Source: JBBDIO01 sp040880365 (GTDB lineage: Bacteria; Chloroflexota; Anaerolineae; Caldilineales; Caldilineaceae). From it: DNA of 13,624 nt. The notes under the pieces were generated by a model. That model was given only the letters and a program-made list of their open reading frames with translations, was not told the origin of the DNA and ran no database searches. Below are positions 6,998-13,471 of the stretch, in pieces (the first letter of the stretch is position 1; the number at the start of each line of letters is the position of its first letter). The DNA is taken from NCBI GenBank assembly GCA_040880365.1, contig JBBDIO010000238.1, forward strand, positions 1-13,624, written 5' to 3'. A program made the position numbers and the translations under genes.

Positions 6998-7027
6998 ATT
7001 ATACGCAGGGGGCGGCATTGTGGGAAA
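6998..7027 (-). promoter_or_regulatory. Candidate tal promoter
   Basis: On the - strand a perfect TATAAT (complement of 6998-7003) lies 18 nt downstream of TTTCCC (complement of 7022-7027), a poor -35 match. It would give a leader of about 100 nt before the transaldolase ATG. The -10 is convincing; the -35 is weak, so an activator or another element may be involved. Confidence 0.4.
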
Positions 7028-7137
7028 GCCCTGTGGATTGGCTGCGGAGATTTGGGCGGTGAAATGGTTGCGCATCCAGTGTGTAGGGTCGTGCGGGACG
7101 CTGAAGTGGACGGCTTGTTTTAGAAACGTCCGTCCGT

Positions 7138-7166
7138 TTGACAATCAGTGCGGAACAGGGTACTAT
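7138..7166 (+). promoter_or_regulatory. trxA promoter
   Basis: A perfect -35 TTGACA (7138-7143) is followed after 17 bp by TACTAT (7161-7166). TATACT at 7164-7169 is an alternative -10 at a longer 20-bp spacing. Transcription would begin near 7172-7175, about 170 nt before the thioredoxin start. No gene lies between. Confidence 0.7.
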
Positions 7167-7171
7167 ACTTT

Positions 7172-7189
7172 TTGTAGTGGAAACTACAA
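7172..7189. promoter_or_regulatory. 18-bp palindrome at the trxA transcription start, candidate operator
   Basis: TTGTAGT (7172-7178) and its exact complement ACTACAA (7183-7189) flank GGAA. The site begins a few bases after the -10 and so would cover the expected +1, the classic position of a repressor operator. It could also form a short 5' hairpin in the mRNA. I do not assign a regulator family. Confidence 0.45.
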
Positions 7190-7295
7190 CGAAAATCATG
7201 TGGATGCGCTATGCTTCTACATGAATGAGAATGCATCATAACGGTTTTAATAGTTGATGTTTTGATAGATGTAGGTTTGATAAATGCAGTCGGCG

Positions 7296-7309
7296 AACAG
7301 TGAACTGTT
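7296..7309. promoter_or_regulatory. Inverted repeat in the trxA leader
   Basis: AACAGT (7296-7301) and ACTGTT (7304-7309) are exact complements around GA. The symmetry extends to 9-bp arms with one mismatch (7293-7312). It lies 15-20 nt before the trxA Shine-Dalgarno AAAGGAG (7327-7333) and could be an mRNA hairpin or a second protein-binding site. Evidence is symmetry only. Confidence 0.3.
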
Positions 7310-7341
7310 GGCGCGGCTGGCAAGTTAAAGGAGCTAGGGTA

Positions 7342-7668
7342 ATGGGTAAGCCGGTACAGGTAACAGACAGCACATTTGATGAGATGGTCATTTCTTCCGA
7401 TGACTTGGTGTTGGTAGATTTTTGGGCAGAGTGGTGTGGGCCTTGCAAGATGATCGCCCCCGTGCTCGAAGAACTCGCGACCGAGTTGGATGGCAAGTTG
7501 ACCATCGGTAAGGTCGATGTAGACGAAAATCAGAGCACGCCCCAGGCCTATGGCGTGTTTAGCATTCCGACGTTGCTGCTTTTCAAGGGCGGCGAGCCGG
7601 TGGAGCGCATTGTGGGCTATATGCCCAAGCCGCAACTGTTGAGCAAGTTGCAGCCGCACCTGAGCTAA
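7342..7668 (+). CDS. trxA: Thioredoxin
   Basis: This is a 108-residue cytoplasmic thioredoxin, a general protein disulfide reductant recycled by thioredoxin reductase. It carries the active site WCGPCK with Cys32 and Cys35, the buried Asp26 and the cis-proline Pro76 in SIPTLLLF. All four are at the same numbers as in E. coli Trx1. No signal peptide is present. The ATG at 7342 has AAAGGAG 8 nt upstream, better supported than the upstream in-frame extension to 7300. The gene appears monocistronic, with its own promoter and a terminator 34 nt after the stop. Palindromes at the transcription start and in the leader suggest regulated expression. Confidence 0.96.
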   Translation: MGKPVQVTDSTFDEMVISSDDLVLVDFWAEWCGPCKMIAPVLEELATELDGKLTIGKVDVDENQSTPQAYGVFSIPTLLLFKGGEPVERIVGYMPKPQLLSKLQPHLS

Positions 7669-7701
7669 ACCCGCGCACATAAGCTGTTGCGTATAGAAAT
7701 T

Positions 7702-7740
7702 AAAAAGACCGGACTTCACCGCGAAGCCCGGTCTTTTTTT
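7702..7740 (+). terminator. Terminator after trxA, probably bidirectional
   Basis: AAAAAGACCGG, a mismatch, then CTTC pairs across an ACCGC loop with GAAG, then CCGGTCTTTTTTT. The run of T on the right serves trxA. The run of A on the left (7702-7706) becomes a T tract on the - strand, so the same hairpin can end transcription of the exported repeat protein, whose stop is about 50 nt away at 7792. Confidence 0.9.
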
Positions 7741-7791
7741 ATGTGCACTGTTTGTCCCCGCATGGGGCAAGATGGGGCAAGGTCGGGTCGC

Positions 7792-9276
7792 TTATTGAAG
7801 CGTTACATAGACGTAGATCTGGCCTTCGGCGCGGGTCAGTGGTTCCAGCGCTTTGCCCAATACTGTGCCGAGGATGGGGGTCTCTATGCCATTCACACGC
7901 ATTTGGGCTGCGCGCGTGGCATACCCCTGTGTGGCGCTGGTAGACAGGAGATCGCCCGGCTCGATGTTCAGCTCGGCGGGATTTTGCACATTGACCTGGG
8001 CCAATCCCTGCACCACCACCAGCACAAACTCACCAGGCTGGGCGGCGTCGAGCGAAGTGACTTCCAGGTCTGCGCCGTCGTCGCGGGCACCCGCTTCGAA
8101 TCCATCCAGATCGGGGTCTAGCGCGTCCAGATTGAAGCGGCTGAGCACCACCCCGGCGACGGCGGCACTCGCGGCGGTGTCGGCGCGGCTGACCTGGGCC
8201 AATGGGCTGTCCACACCTTCTACATCGCGGGCAATGCCGCTGAAGACTACCACGTCGCCGGCGCGCAGCGGTTCGCCGCCGCCGTTTTGCATCACCTGTG
8301 TGATCGATCCTGCCAGACTCACGTTCAGACTATACAGGTTGTCGGGCGTATACAATCCGTAGTTGTTATCGTCGTTGCCCGTGCGCCCTGTCACCCCCCG
8401 TCCACTGGTGCTTTGTCCCCAGACGCCGTAGTTGGACGTGCTCGCGCCATAGACACCAATCCCGGTAACACTGCTGCCATATGCGCCGCGATTGGCCCCG
8501 ATTCCCACCACGCCCACCGCACCTAATGGTTGTGCCGCGCCGGAAACGTCGCCGGCCTCGCCGCGCACACCCTGGTTAGACTCACTCTGGGCATAGACGG
8601 CATAGCCTCCTGTAGCCGTAATATACGCGCCGTGGTCGTAATGGTCGGTGCCGTTGGTATGGGCGCGGATGGCATAGCCTTCGTTGCTGGTGAAATAGCC
8701 GCCCCAACTTTCATTGCTGCCGCCCCATACCCCGTAATTAGTCGCGCTAGAGCCATTGAACGCGACCCCGCCGGTGGCATTGGCATAGAGCGCGGTGCCC
8801 GTAGCCGCGCCAACTGCCGCAAATGCAGGCTGAGGGTGGGTGAACTCATCGCCCACCACCACTGCGCCAGGGCGCAGGCTGAGCGCATAGGGCGCGGGCA
8901 GAATCTCCTGGCGCGGCGACAGGGTTTCGCCGTCTACCGTGATGCTGAGCCACAGGGCTTGCCCGTTGAAAATCGCCTGATCCACGTCGAGAATCACGTT
9001 GAGCAGGCCATCGGTCACGGTGACCTCCATCGCGTTGCTATCCCACAGGGCAGAACCGCCTGCGTCGGCGTCGTAGATGATGAAACGCATGGTGTAGTCC
9101 CCATCCAGCGGCGCGCCGTCGGGGGCGGTCAACTGGCCCTGGTAGCTGATTTTGCTGCTCACAGTTGCCTGGGGGGTGATCGTGATCCCCAGATTGGGGC
9201 GCGCCAGTACGCCCGAATAGCCTGCCAGAATCAGCAGGAACGCCAGGCTTCCTACCAGAATGTAGAGTCGTTGCAT
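7792..9276 (-). CDS. Exported YQG-domain protein with GVYG/GVWG-type repeats
   Basis: The 494-residue protein begins with a hydrophobic segment (about 5-25, LYILVGSLAFLLILAGYSGVLA), a signal peptide or N-terminal anchor. Residues 43-136 form a domain seen in many Chloroflexota exported proteins: ISYQGQLTAPDGAPLDGDY, RFIIYDA, ALWDSNAMEVTVTDGLLNVIL and PRQEILPAPYALSLRPG. Residues 160-310 are a low-complexity, probably beta-structured tract with repeated GVWG, GVYG, GYAVYA and NYG motifs, resembling tail-fibre or adhesin stalks. The C-terminal part (325-494) has GDVVVFSG, VAGVVLSR, EPGDLLSTSATQGYATRA and GTVLGKALEPL, ending VYVTLQ. No LPXTG, PEP-CTERM-like or TM anchor is visible at the C-terminus. 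ATG 9276 is chosen because AAGGGAG lies 6 nt upstream and a signal peptide follows at once. The function is unknown; a surface or secreted structural role is inferred. Confidence 0.75.
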   Translation of the reverse strand: MQRLYILVGSLAFLLILAGYSGVLARPNLGITITPQATVSSKISYQGQLTAPDGAPLDGDYTMRFIIYDADAGGSALWDSNAMEVTVTDGLLNVILDVDQAIFNGQALWLSITVDGETLSPRQEILPAPYALSLRPGAVVVGDEFTHPQPAFAAVGAATGTALYANATGGVAFNGSSATNYGVWGGSNESWGGYFTSNEGYAIRAHTNGTDHYDHGAYITATGGYAVYAQSESNQGVRGEAGDVSGAAQPLGAVGVVGIGANRGAYGSSVTGIGVYGASTSNYGVWGQSTSGRGVTGRTGNDDNNYGLYTPDNLYSLNVSLAGSITQVMQNGGGEPLRAGDVVVFSGIARDVEGVDSPLAQVSRADTAASAAVAGVVLSRFNLDALDPDLDGFEAGARDDGADLEVTSLDAAQPGEFVLVVVQGLAQVNVQNPAELNIEPGDLLSTSATQGYATRAAQMRVNGIETPILGTVLGKALEPLTRAEGQIYVYVTLQ

Positions 9277-9476
9277 AATTGTCTCCCTTCCTTTCTGCTC
9301 GGCCTCTGCCCAATCGGGAAGGCATCCAGGAGGATGGTGGGATGCTGTGTAGTCTGCTGTGCGATCTGCCAACTGGCCGCTCGCGTCATCTGCTGTGCCG
9401 TGTGCAGGGGCATGTTCAATACCAAGTCTATCCACTCTAAACCGAAAAGCGCGCAAAAGCAATCGGAAAAATGCGG

Positions 9477-9506
9477 TTGTCGCGCCGGATCGGGCTGGGC
9501 TATAAT
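9477..9506 (+). promoter_or_regulatory. trpB2 promoter
   Basis: TTGTCG (9477-9482) is separated by 18 bp from a perfect TATAAT (9501-9506). Transcription would start near 9512-9514, about 110 nt before the ATG at 9625. The -10 is the best match in this gap and no competing promoter is seen on this strand. Confidence 0.6.
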
Positions 9507-9509
9507 AGT

Positions 9510-9522
9510 ATGTGCTGCACAT
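9510..9522. promoter_or_regulatory. 13-bp perfect palindrome at the trpB2 transcription start
   Basis: ATGTGC and GCACAT flank a single T (9510-9522), 3 bp after the -10 hexamer and so over the predicted +1. The position suits a repressor operator. The sequence differs from the palindrome at the trxA start, so if both are operators the regulators differ. Confidence 0.4.
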
Positions 9523-9536
9523 CCAGTACAGTTCGA

Positions 9537-9585
9537 GTGGGGTGTGGGAATGTTACAGCCCGCATACCCGCTATGCCGCACCCAC
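9537..9585 (+). promoter_or_regulatory. Structured 5' leader of trpB2
   Basis: GTGGGGTGTGG (9537-9547) can pair with CCGCACCCAC (9576-9585), ten pairs with one bulged G and one G-U. Within the loop GCATA (9562-9566) pairs with TATGC (9572-9576), sharing base 9576 with the long stem, so the two helices compete at their junction. No T tract follows and no T-box signature or short Trp-rich leader peptide was found. Function is unknown. Confidence 0.35.
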
Positions 9586-9624
9586 CAATCAAAAAAAGCT
9601 AAACCCCTGTCAAAGGAACCTGCT

Positions 9625-11004
9625 ATGAGCAAACAGACCAAGTTTGTTTTGAATGAACGCGACATGCCTAGCCATTGGTACAACATCAATGCCGATTTGC
9701 CCGCCGCGGGGATCACAATGCCGCCGCCGTTGCATCCGGGCACAAAACAGCCCCTGGGCCCGGCGGATCTGGCTCCACTTTTTCCGATGGCGTTGATCGA
9801 ACAAGAGGTGAGCACCGAACGCTATATTGAAATCCCCGACGAGGTGCAGGATATCTATCGCTTGTGGCGACCGACGCCGCTCTATCGTGCGCACCGTTGG
9901 GAAAAACAGTTGGATACGCCCGCGCGCATCTATTACAAATATGAAGGCGTTAGCCCGGCGGGCAGCCACAAACCGAATACCGCCGTGCCCCAGGCCTATT
10001 ATAACAAGGAAGCGGGCGTGACCCGGTTGACTACCGAAACCGGCGCAGGACAGTGGGGCAGCGCGCTCAGTTTTGCGTGTCAGATGTTCGGCATCGAATG
10101 CAAGGTCTATATGGTGCGCATTTCCTATGACCAGAAGCCCTATCGCCGGCTGATGATGCAGACCTGGGGCGCGAGCGTGGTTGCCAGCCCCAGCAACGAA
10201 ACTAACTCGGGACGCGCCATCCTGGCGCAACACCCGGATAGCAGCGGCAGCCTGGGCATCGCCATCTCTGAAGCGGTGGAAGAAGCCGCCACCCGCGAGG
10301 ATACCAAATATGCGCTGGGCAGCGTGCTGAATCATGTGTTGCTCCACCAGACGGTGATCGGGCAAGAGACGATTAAGCAGCTGGAACTCGCCGACGCCGA
10401 TTGGCCCGATGTGGTCATCGCGTGTACGGGGGGCGGCAGCAACTTTGGCGGCTTTGCATTTCCCTTCTTCCACGAAAAGCTGGTCAACGGCAAGGATACG
10501 CGCATTGTGGCGGTGGAACCCGCGGCCGCGCCCAGCCTGACCCGCGGGACCTATGCCTATGACTTTGGCGACACCGCGGCCATGACTCCGCTGATCAAGA
10601 TGCATACCCTGGGCCATGATTTCATCCCCGCGCCCATCCACGCCGGTGGATTGCGCTATCACGGCATGAGCGCACAGGTGAGCGCCTTGAAGGAAGCCGG
10701 GCAACTGGAGGCGATTAGCGTGCGCCAGAAGGCCATCTTCGATGCCGCGCTCAGTTTTACCAAGGCCGAAGGGATTTTGCCCGCGCCCGAACCTTCCCAT
10801 GCAATCTGGGCGACCATGCAAGAGGCTTTGGCGTGTCGAGAAGCGGGCACAGCCAAAACGCTGGTTTTCAATCTCTGTGGACACGGCCATTTTGATATGG
10901 CTTCATATGAGAATTATTTGAGCGGTCGGCTGGTGGATTACGAATATCCCGACGCCGCAATTGCAGAGAGCCTGACCCATTTGCCGGAAGTTGCGGGAGG
11001 CTAG
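9625..11004 (+). CDS. trpB2: TrpB2-type tryptophan synthase beta-like PLP enzyme
   Basis: This 459-residue protein belongs to the TrpB2 branch of tryptophan synthase beta chains, fold type II PLP enzymes that condense indole with serine or, in this branch, possibly phosphoserine-like donors. The PLP lysine is Lys116 in SPAGSHKPNTA, the catalytic Glu is Glu138 in TTETGAGQWG, and the phosphate-binding loop is CTGGGSNFGG (267-276). The N-terminal extension with WYNINADLP and PPPLHPGT, and the length beyond the 390-410 residues of classical TrpB, are typical TrpB2 features. ATG 9625 has AAGGA 7 nt upstream; the same frame is open far upstream but is antisense to the repeat protein there. No trpA, trpC or other trp gene is adjacent, so it acts as a stand-alone unit. 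Its stop overlaps that of the next gene. Confidence 0.92.
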   Translation: MSKQTKFVLNERDMPSHWYNINADLPAAGITMPPPLHPGTKQPLGPADLAPLFPMALIEQEVSTERYIEIPDEVQDIYRLWRPTPLYRAHRWEKQLDTPARIYYKYEGVSPAGSHKPNTAVPQAYYNKEAGVTRLTTETGAGQWGSALSFACQMFGIECKVYMVRISYDQKPYRRLMMQTWGASVVASPSNETNSGRAILAQHPDSSGSLGIAISEAVEEAATREDTKYALGSVLNHVLLHQTVIGQETIKQLELADADWPDVVIACTGGGSNFGGFAFPFFHEKLVNGKDTRIVAVEPAAAPSLTRGTYAYDFGDTAAMTPLIKMHTLGHDFIPAPIHAGGLRYHGMSAQVSALKEAGQLEAISVRQKAIFDAALSFTKAEGILPAPEPSHAIWATMQEALACREAGTAKTLVFNLCGHGHFDMASYENYLSGRLVDYEYPDAAIAESLTHLPEVAGG

Positions 11005-11900
11005 ACCGGCAGAAGCTGCCGGATCAGAAAGAGGACGCTCAATACAACGAAGTTGAGGACGATCACAAAGAGGAAGGCGGCGATGAGTCCTTGCAGGCCG
11101 GGCATGATGAATGCCAGCGCCGCGGCGACTGGTGCAATGGGCAGGCGCAGGAGCAGATAGATCAGCCCTACGCCCAGGCCATAGAGCAGCACCGGCTTGA
11201 GCGGCTCGCGGTCGCTGGCGCTGGGCATCATGGCATTGGCAATCGCAAAGAGCAGATAGGCCCAGATGGCCGCGTCGGCGCGGGTGAGCGCAACGGGTAA
11301 TACCTGGAGCGCGCGCCAATATTCGCCCTGGGCCAACTCTGCGCCAAATATGCTCACATTGAAGACGCGATGGCCGATGAGGGCGACCAGCGCCGAGCCG
11401 ATGAGCAGGGGCGCAATCCCCACCAGACTATCGCGCAGAGGGTCGCTGCGCTGCACGCTGACGCTGCCCAGGCCGATATATTTGCCCTGGCGGCGCGGCC
11501 ATACGCGAAATGCGCCGGTGCGCAGCCCCATGAGCCGCGCCGCCAGCCAATGTGCGCTTTCATGGACAATGACACCGGGAAAGAAGATGAGAAACAGGCC
11601 CACGGCCGCGGCATCCTGCGAACGGGTCAACGCGTAGACGGGGAATTGCAGATAGAGCGCAATCTGGCGGCTGAACCACGCCAGCAGCAGCAGGCAGATC
11701 AAAAACAGCCCGACTGCCAACAAGGCCGATGGTAGCGGCGCGTTGGCAGGGGTGGCGGTGATGGTCTGCAAATTAACCGCGCCGGGTTGCAGCGCGCGCA
11801 GCCAGCCATGCACAGCGGGCGTGGTCAAATTCAAAAGGTTGGGGGCGAGCACAGAAAACAGTAGAGAAGTTAGCAAAGTGGGGAGTACGCTGAGTTTCAC
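11001..11900 (-). CDS. Multi-pass membrane protein with HExxH motif, M50-like putative metalloprotease
   Basis: The 299-residue product is strongly hydrophobic, with about seven membrane segments near residues 5-25, 58-86, 98-120, 158-176, 210-224, 236-252 and 256-295. The third carries VHESAHWLAARLMG, an HExxH zinc-metalloprotease motif (His113, Glu114, His117) in a membrane helix, as in site-2 protease (M50) relatives. A later ANAMMPSASDR (221-231) resembles the NxxPxxxxD region that supplies the third zinc ligand in that clan, with Asp230 as candidate. Conserved-looking GYIGLGSVSV-like loop residues (141-149) follow the motif. The start is a GTG at 11900, 26 nt after the lipoprotein stop, without a clear Shine-Dalgarno, so coupling or another start is possible. 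The stop overlaps the trpB2 stop (shared CTAG). It is probably cotranscribed with the exosortase-linked genes. Substrate unknown. Confidence 0.65.
   Translation of the reverse strand: MKLSVLPTLLTSLLFSVLAPNLLNLTTPAVHGWLRALQPGAVNLQTITATPANAPLPSALLAVGLFLICLLLLAWFSRQIALYLQFPVYALTRSQDAAAVGLFLIFFPGVIVHESAHWLAARLMGLRTGAFRVWPRRQGKYIGLGSVSVQRSDPLRDSLVGIAPLLIGSALVALIGHRVFNVSIFGAELAQGEYWRALQVLPVALTRADAAIWAYLLFAIANAMMPSASDREPLKPVLLYGLGVGLIYLLLRLPIAPVAAALAFIMPGLQGLIAAFLFVIVLNFVVLSVLFLIRQLLPV
11006..11022 (+). other. Perfect hairpin just after the trpB2 stop
   Basis: CCGGCAG (11006-11012) and CTGCCGG (11016-11022) are exact complements around AAG. The hairpin begins 2 nt after the trpB2 stop and lies in the last codons of the convergent membrane-protein gene. 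It lacks a T tract in either direction, so it may protect or end the trpB2 mRNA but is not a standard terminator. Confidence 0.4.
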
Positions 11901-11926
11901 CGGATGGAGATTGGGATCGGTTGGGT

Positions 11927-12643
11927 TTAGAATGTGGCCTGGGGCTGGGCCTCGTCTTGCGTGCTGGCATCCTGGGCATTGCCGGCTTGCAGCGGTTCAA
12001 GATTGTAGGTAAGGCGGACCAGATACCAGCAATCGTCTACCCGTTCCAGTTCCCACAAATCGCCGTTAGGCGAAACTTCGCCGCCAATCTGCGTCGTGCC
12101 CTGACCGTGGGCACGGTCCCCTTCCAGGGTCAGTTGCAGGGTGACGGCGGTCACTGTTTCGGGCGCGCTGGGAAAAACCACATTCAGATAGCGATGGCGA
12201 ATGGCATCGGTGCCCCGCCAGATCTGGTCATCCCGCTGGTCGTCGGGTGTGTTCTTGGCATTGATAATCTGGCTGTCTTCGGCCCACAGTGCCATGAGTG
12301 GGCCGATTTCGCGCGCCACGACAAACTGGCCCTCGGCGGCGATGAGGGCGCGAATCTGGGCTTCGTCATCCATTTCGCCAATGCCGGTGATGCCCGCGGT
12401 TTGGGCGATGCCACACGTGCCGCCGGGCGTGTTTTCCAACACAATGGTTTCGGGCACGTTGACGGTGGGCGTGGCGGGCGCAGAGCTGCACGCGGCCAGC
12501 CCCCAACACGCGCTCAAGACGATACTCCACAGTGCCAGGTTGCGCCACGTCGCCCGCGTTTGCCGCCGCGCGGTCAGCTGGCGTGGGGCGTGGCGTGTGA
12601 AATGTGGTGTGAAGTGGGCGCGCAGGGTGGATTGGAGAGGCAT
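11927..12643 (-). CDS. Putative lipoprotein with SnoaL/NTF2-like domain
   Basis: The 238-residue protein has a long basic N-terminus followed by the hydrophobic NLALWSIVLSACWG and a lipobox LAAC with Cys52, so it is predicted to be lipidated and exported. After a Ser/Pro/Thr-rich linker, residues of about 88-205 fit a SnoaL/NTF2-like cone. The run is DEAQIRALIAAEGQFVVARE, LMALWAEDSQIIN, WRGTDAIRHRYLNVVF, the beta strands VTLQLTLEGDRAHGQG, then LWELERVDDCWYLVRLTY. Members of this fold act as small-molecule enzymes or binding domains; no specific activity can be named. Two further cysteines near the start of the mature protein and in DDCWYL could form a disulfide. ATG 12643 is chosen because it lies 7 nt after the EpsI-like stop; the frame upstream to 12733 would overlap that gene by 83 nt. 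No strong Shine-Dalgarno is seen, suggesting translational coupling. Confidence 0.65.
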   Translation of the reverse strand: MPLQSTLRAHFTPHFTRHAPRQLTARRQTRATWRNLALWSIVLSACWGLAACSSAPATPTVNVPETIVLENTPGGTCGIAQTAGITGIGEMDDEAQIRALIAAEGQFVVAREIGPLMALWAEDSQIINAKNTPDDQRDDQIWRGTDAIRHRYLNVVFPSAPETVTAVTLQLTLEGDRAHGQGTTQIGGEVSPNGDLWELERVDDCWYLVRLTYNLEPLQAGNAQDASTQDEAQPQATF

Positions 12644-12650
12644 GGCGTTA

Positions 12651-13391
12651 TCAGGGCGTACCCGTCGCCGCTTCGGTGAAAAAATTGCGCAAAAAGTCGG
12701 TGTGCACCGCGAGCGTATTGTCCAGATCGCCATAGCGCGCGGAGGTCAGCTTGAAGAGCACAATGCCGTCCTGATATTGGCGAGTGCGTTCGGGAAAGAG
12801 ATAGAAATAGAAGACGATGTGATCGGTCGGCGTGTCATATTCGGGCAATTGTTTCTGCGCCTCCATCCACATGCCGTAAATGCGCCCGCCGCCGTCCAGC
12901 TCGATGGGCACCGAGGAGAGATTGTAGTTCCAGCCGTCTACATCATAGCAGATATCGGGCGGATGAAAGGGCTGGGAACTGCGCCCACCAATCATGGTGA
13001 GCCACATGTGCTGCCCCTGGCTGTTCCAATAGAGCCGTTGCACATATTGTTCCGGGTCTAGCAAAATCATGACTTCCACATTGGTTTCGGGATGATTTTC
13101 GCCGCGCCAATCGCCAATCTCCATGGGCACATCGTTGAGATCGTGGGTCAGGTCAAACTGGCTCACCGCGTTAACTTCGGTTTCGCGATTGGTACGATGC
13201 CACAGATCCACGTCGGCAATGTACTGATAGCCGTCGCTCGCGGTCAGTTGAGTGCTGCTTTGGGCAAATGGCGAAAAATCGGACGTGAAGAAGGCTGCCA
13301 GCCCGCCCACAAAAAGCAAAATGAGTACAAAGCTGCGCAGAGGCGCGGCCAGTACACGTTTGGTTGGAATGTCCTGTTCGAGATTACTCAC
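12651..13391 (-). CDS. EpsI-like exosortase-associated protein
   Basis: The 246-residue protein resembles the EpsI family that accompanies exosortases and is sometimes fused to their C-terminus. After a single membrane segment (about 15-36) most of the chain is predicted to be extracytoplasmic. Family features are IGDWRG (92-97), the DPEQYVQRLYWNSQGQ strand pair (112-127), and the HPPDICYDVDGW motif with His143, Pro144-145, Cys148 and Gly153-Trp154, followed by a Tyr-rich strand HIVFYFYLFP (191-200). Its exact role is not settled; it is thought to assist exosortase-linked envelope or polysaccharide export. The start is a GTG at 13391 with only a weak Shine-Dalgarno. It lies 80 nt downstream of the exosortase end, and the lipoprotein starts 7 nt after its stop. 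The family assignment rests on motifs and on the exosortase neighbour. Confidence 0.75.
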   Translation of the reverse strand: MSNLEQDIPTKRVLAAPLRSFVLILLFVGGLAAFFTSDFSPFAQSSTQLTASDGYQYIADVDLWHRTNRETEVNAVSQFDLTHDLNDVPMEIGDWRGENHPETNVEVMILLDPEQYVQRLYWNSQGQHMWLTMIGGRSSQPFHPPDICYDVDGWNYNLSSVPIELDGGGRIYGMWMEAQKQLPEYDTPTDHIVFYFYLFPERTRQYQDGIVLFKLTSARYGDLDNTLAVHTDFLRNFFTEAATGTP

Positions 13392-13412
13392 AGTTACTCG
13401 CTACGAATATAT

Positions 13413-13440
13413 AAATCAGCATATACAAACTGACATATAC
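13413..13440. repeat. Imperfect 14-bp tandem repeat in AT-rich exosortase-EpsI gap
   Basis: AAATCAGCATATAC (13413-13426) is followed directly by AAACTGACATATAC (13427-13440), 10 of 14 bases alike. The whole 80-nt gap is much more AT-rich than the flanking genes and could hold a promoter for the EpsI-like gene (for example a TATATT on the - strand near 13405-13410), but no good -35 was found. Confidence 0.35.
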
Positions 13441-13471
13441 GAAAGGCACGGTAATTTCCCAATGGCTTGCC

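Larger units (their letters stand above)
6893..7341. other. Divergent tal-trxA intergenic region
   Basis: These 449 bases between two divergent starts hold no convincing gene. The open frame at 6954-7241 (+) is Cys-rich, lacks a Shine-Dalgarno and overlaps both promoters. The tal side has a candidate -10 at 6998-7003 and two leader palindromes: GCAACGTTGC (6948-6957) and TGCAC/GTGCA (6936-6940 with 6946-6950). The trxA side has a strong promoter at 7138-7166 and a palindrome at 7172-7189. An 8-bp stem CATGTGGA/TCTACATG (7197-7204 with 7216-7223) and a further palindrome at 7296-7309 follow. The trxA leader is thus about 170 nt and rich in inverted repeats. Confidence 0.6.
9277..9624. other. 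Divergent intergenic region, repeat protein / trpB2
   Basis: These 348 bases hold no gene I can support; open frames crossing them are upstream extensions of the flanking genes and lack start sites. The + side carries the trpB2 promoter (9477-9506), a 13-bp palindrome and a structured leader. For the - strand gene a weak candidate promoter is TTGCTT-17-TAGAGT (complements of 9457-9462 and 9434-9439), giving a leader of about 150 nt. The repeat-protein ribosome binding site is the complement of the CTCCCTT near 9283-9289. Confidence 0.5.

Noticed and set aside
6954..7241. Small + strand open frame between tal and trxA
   Set aside because: Crosses both promoters, lacks a ribosome binding site and resembles no family.
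9277..9522. N-terminal extension of the exported repeat protein
   Set aside because: Would bury the signal peptide and bypass the good Shine-Dalgarno just before 9276.
8530..9624. Upstream in-frame extension of trpB2
   Set aside because: Runs antisense through the repeat protein and across the trpB2 promoter; the family start and Shine-Dalgarno are at 9625.
9610..10890. 426-residue open frame on the - strand
   Set aside because: Antisense to trpB2; an open mirror frame caused by high-GC codon usage.
12201..13061. 286-residue open frame on the + strand
   Set aside because: Antisense to the lipoprotein and EpsI-like genes, both of which have recognisable domains and export signals.
13413..13440. 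CRISPR-like or insertion-element repeat
   Set aside because: Only two imperfect 14-bp units without spacers, ends or a transposase nearby.
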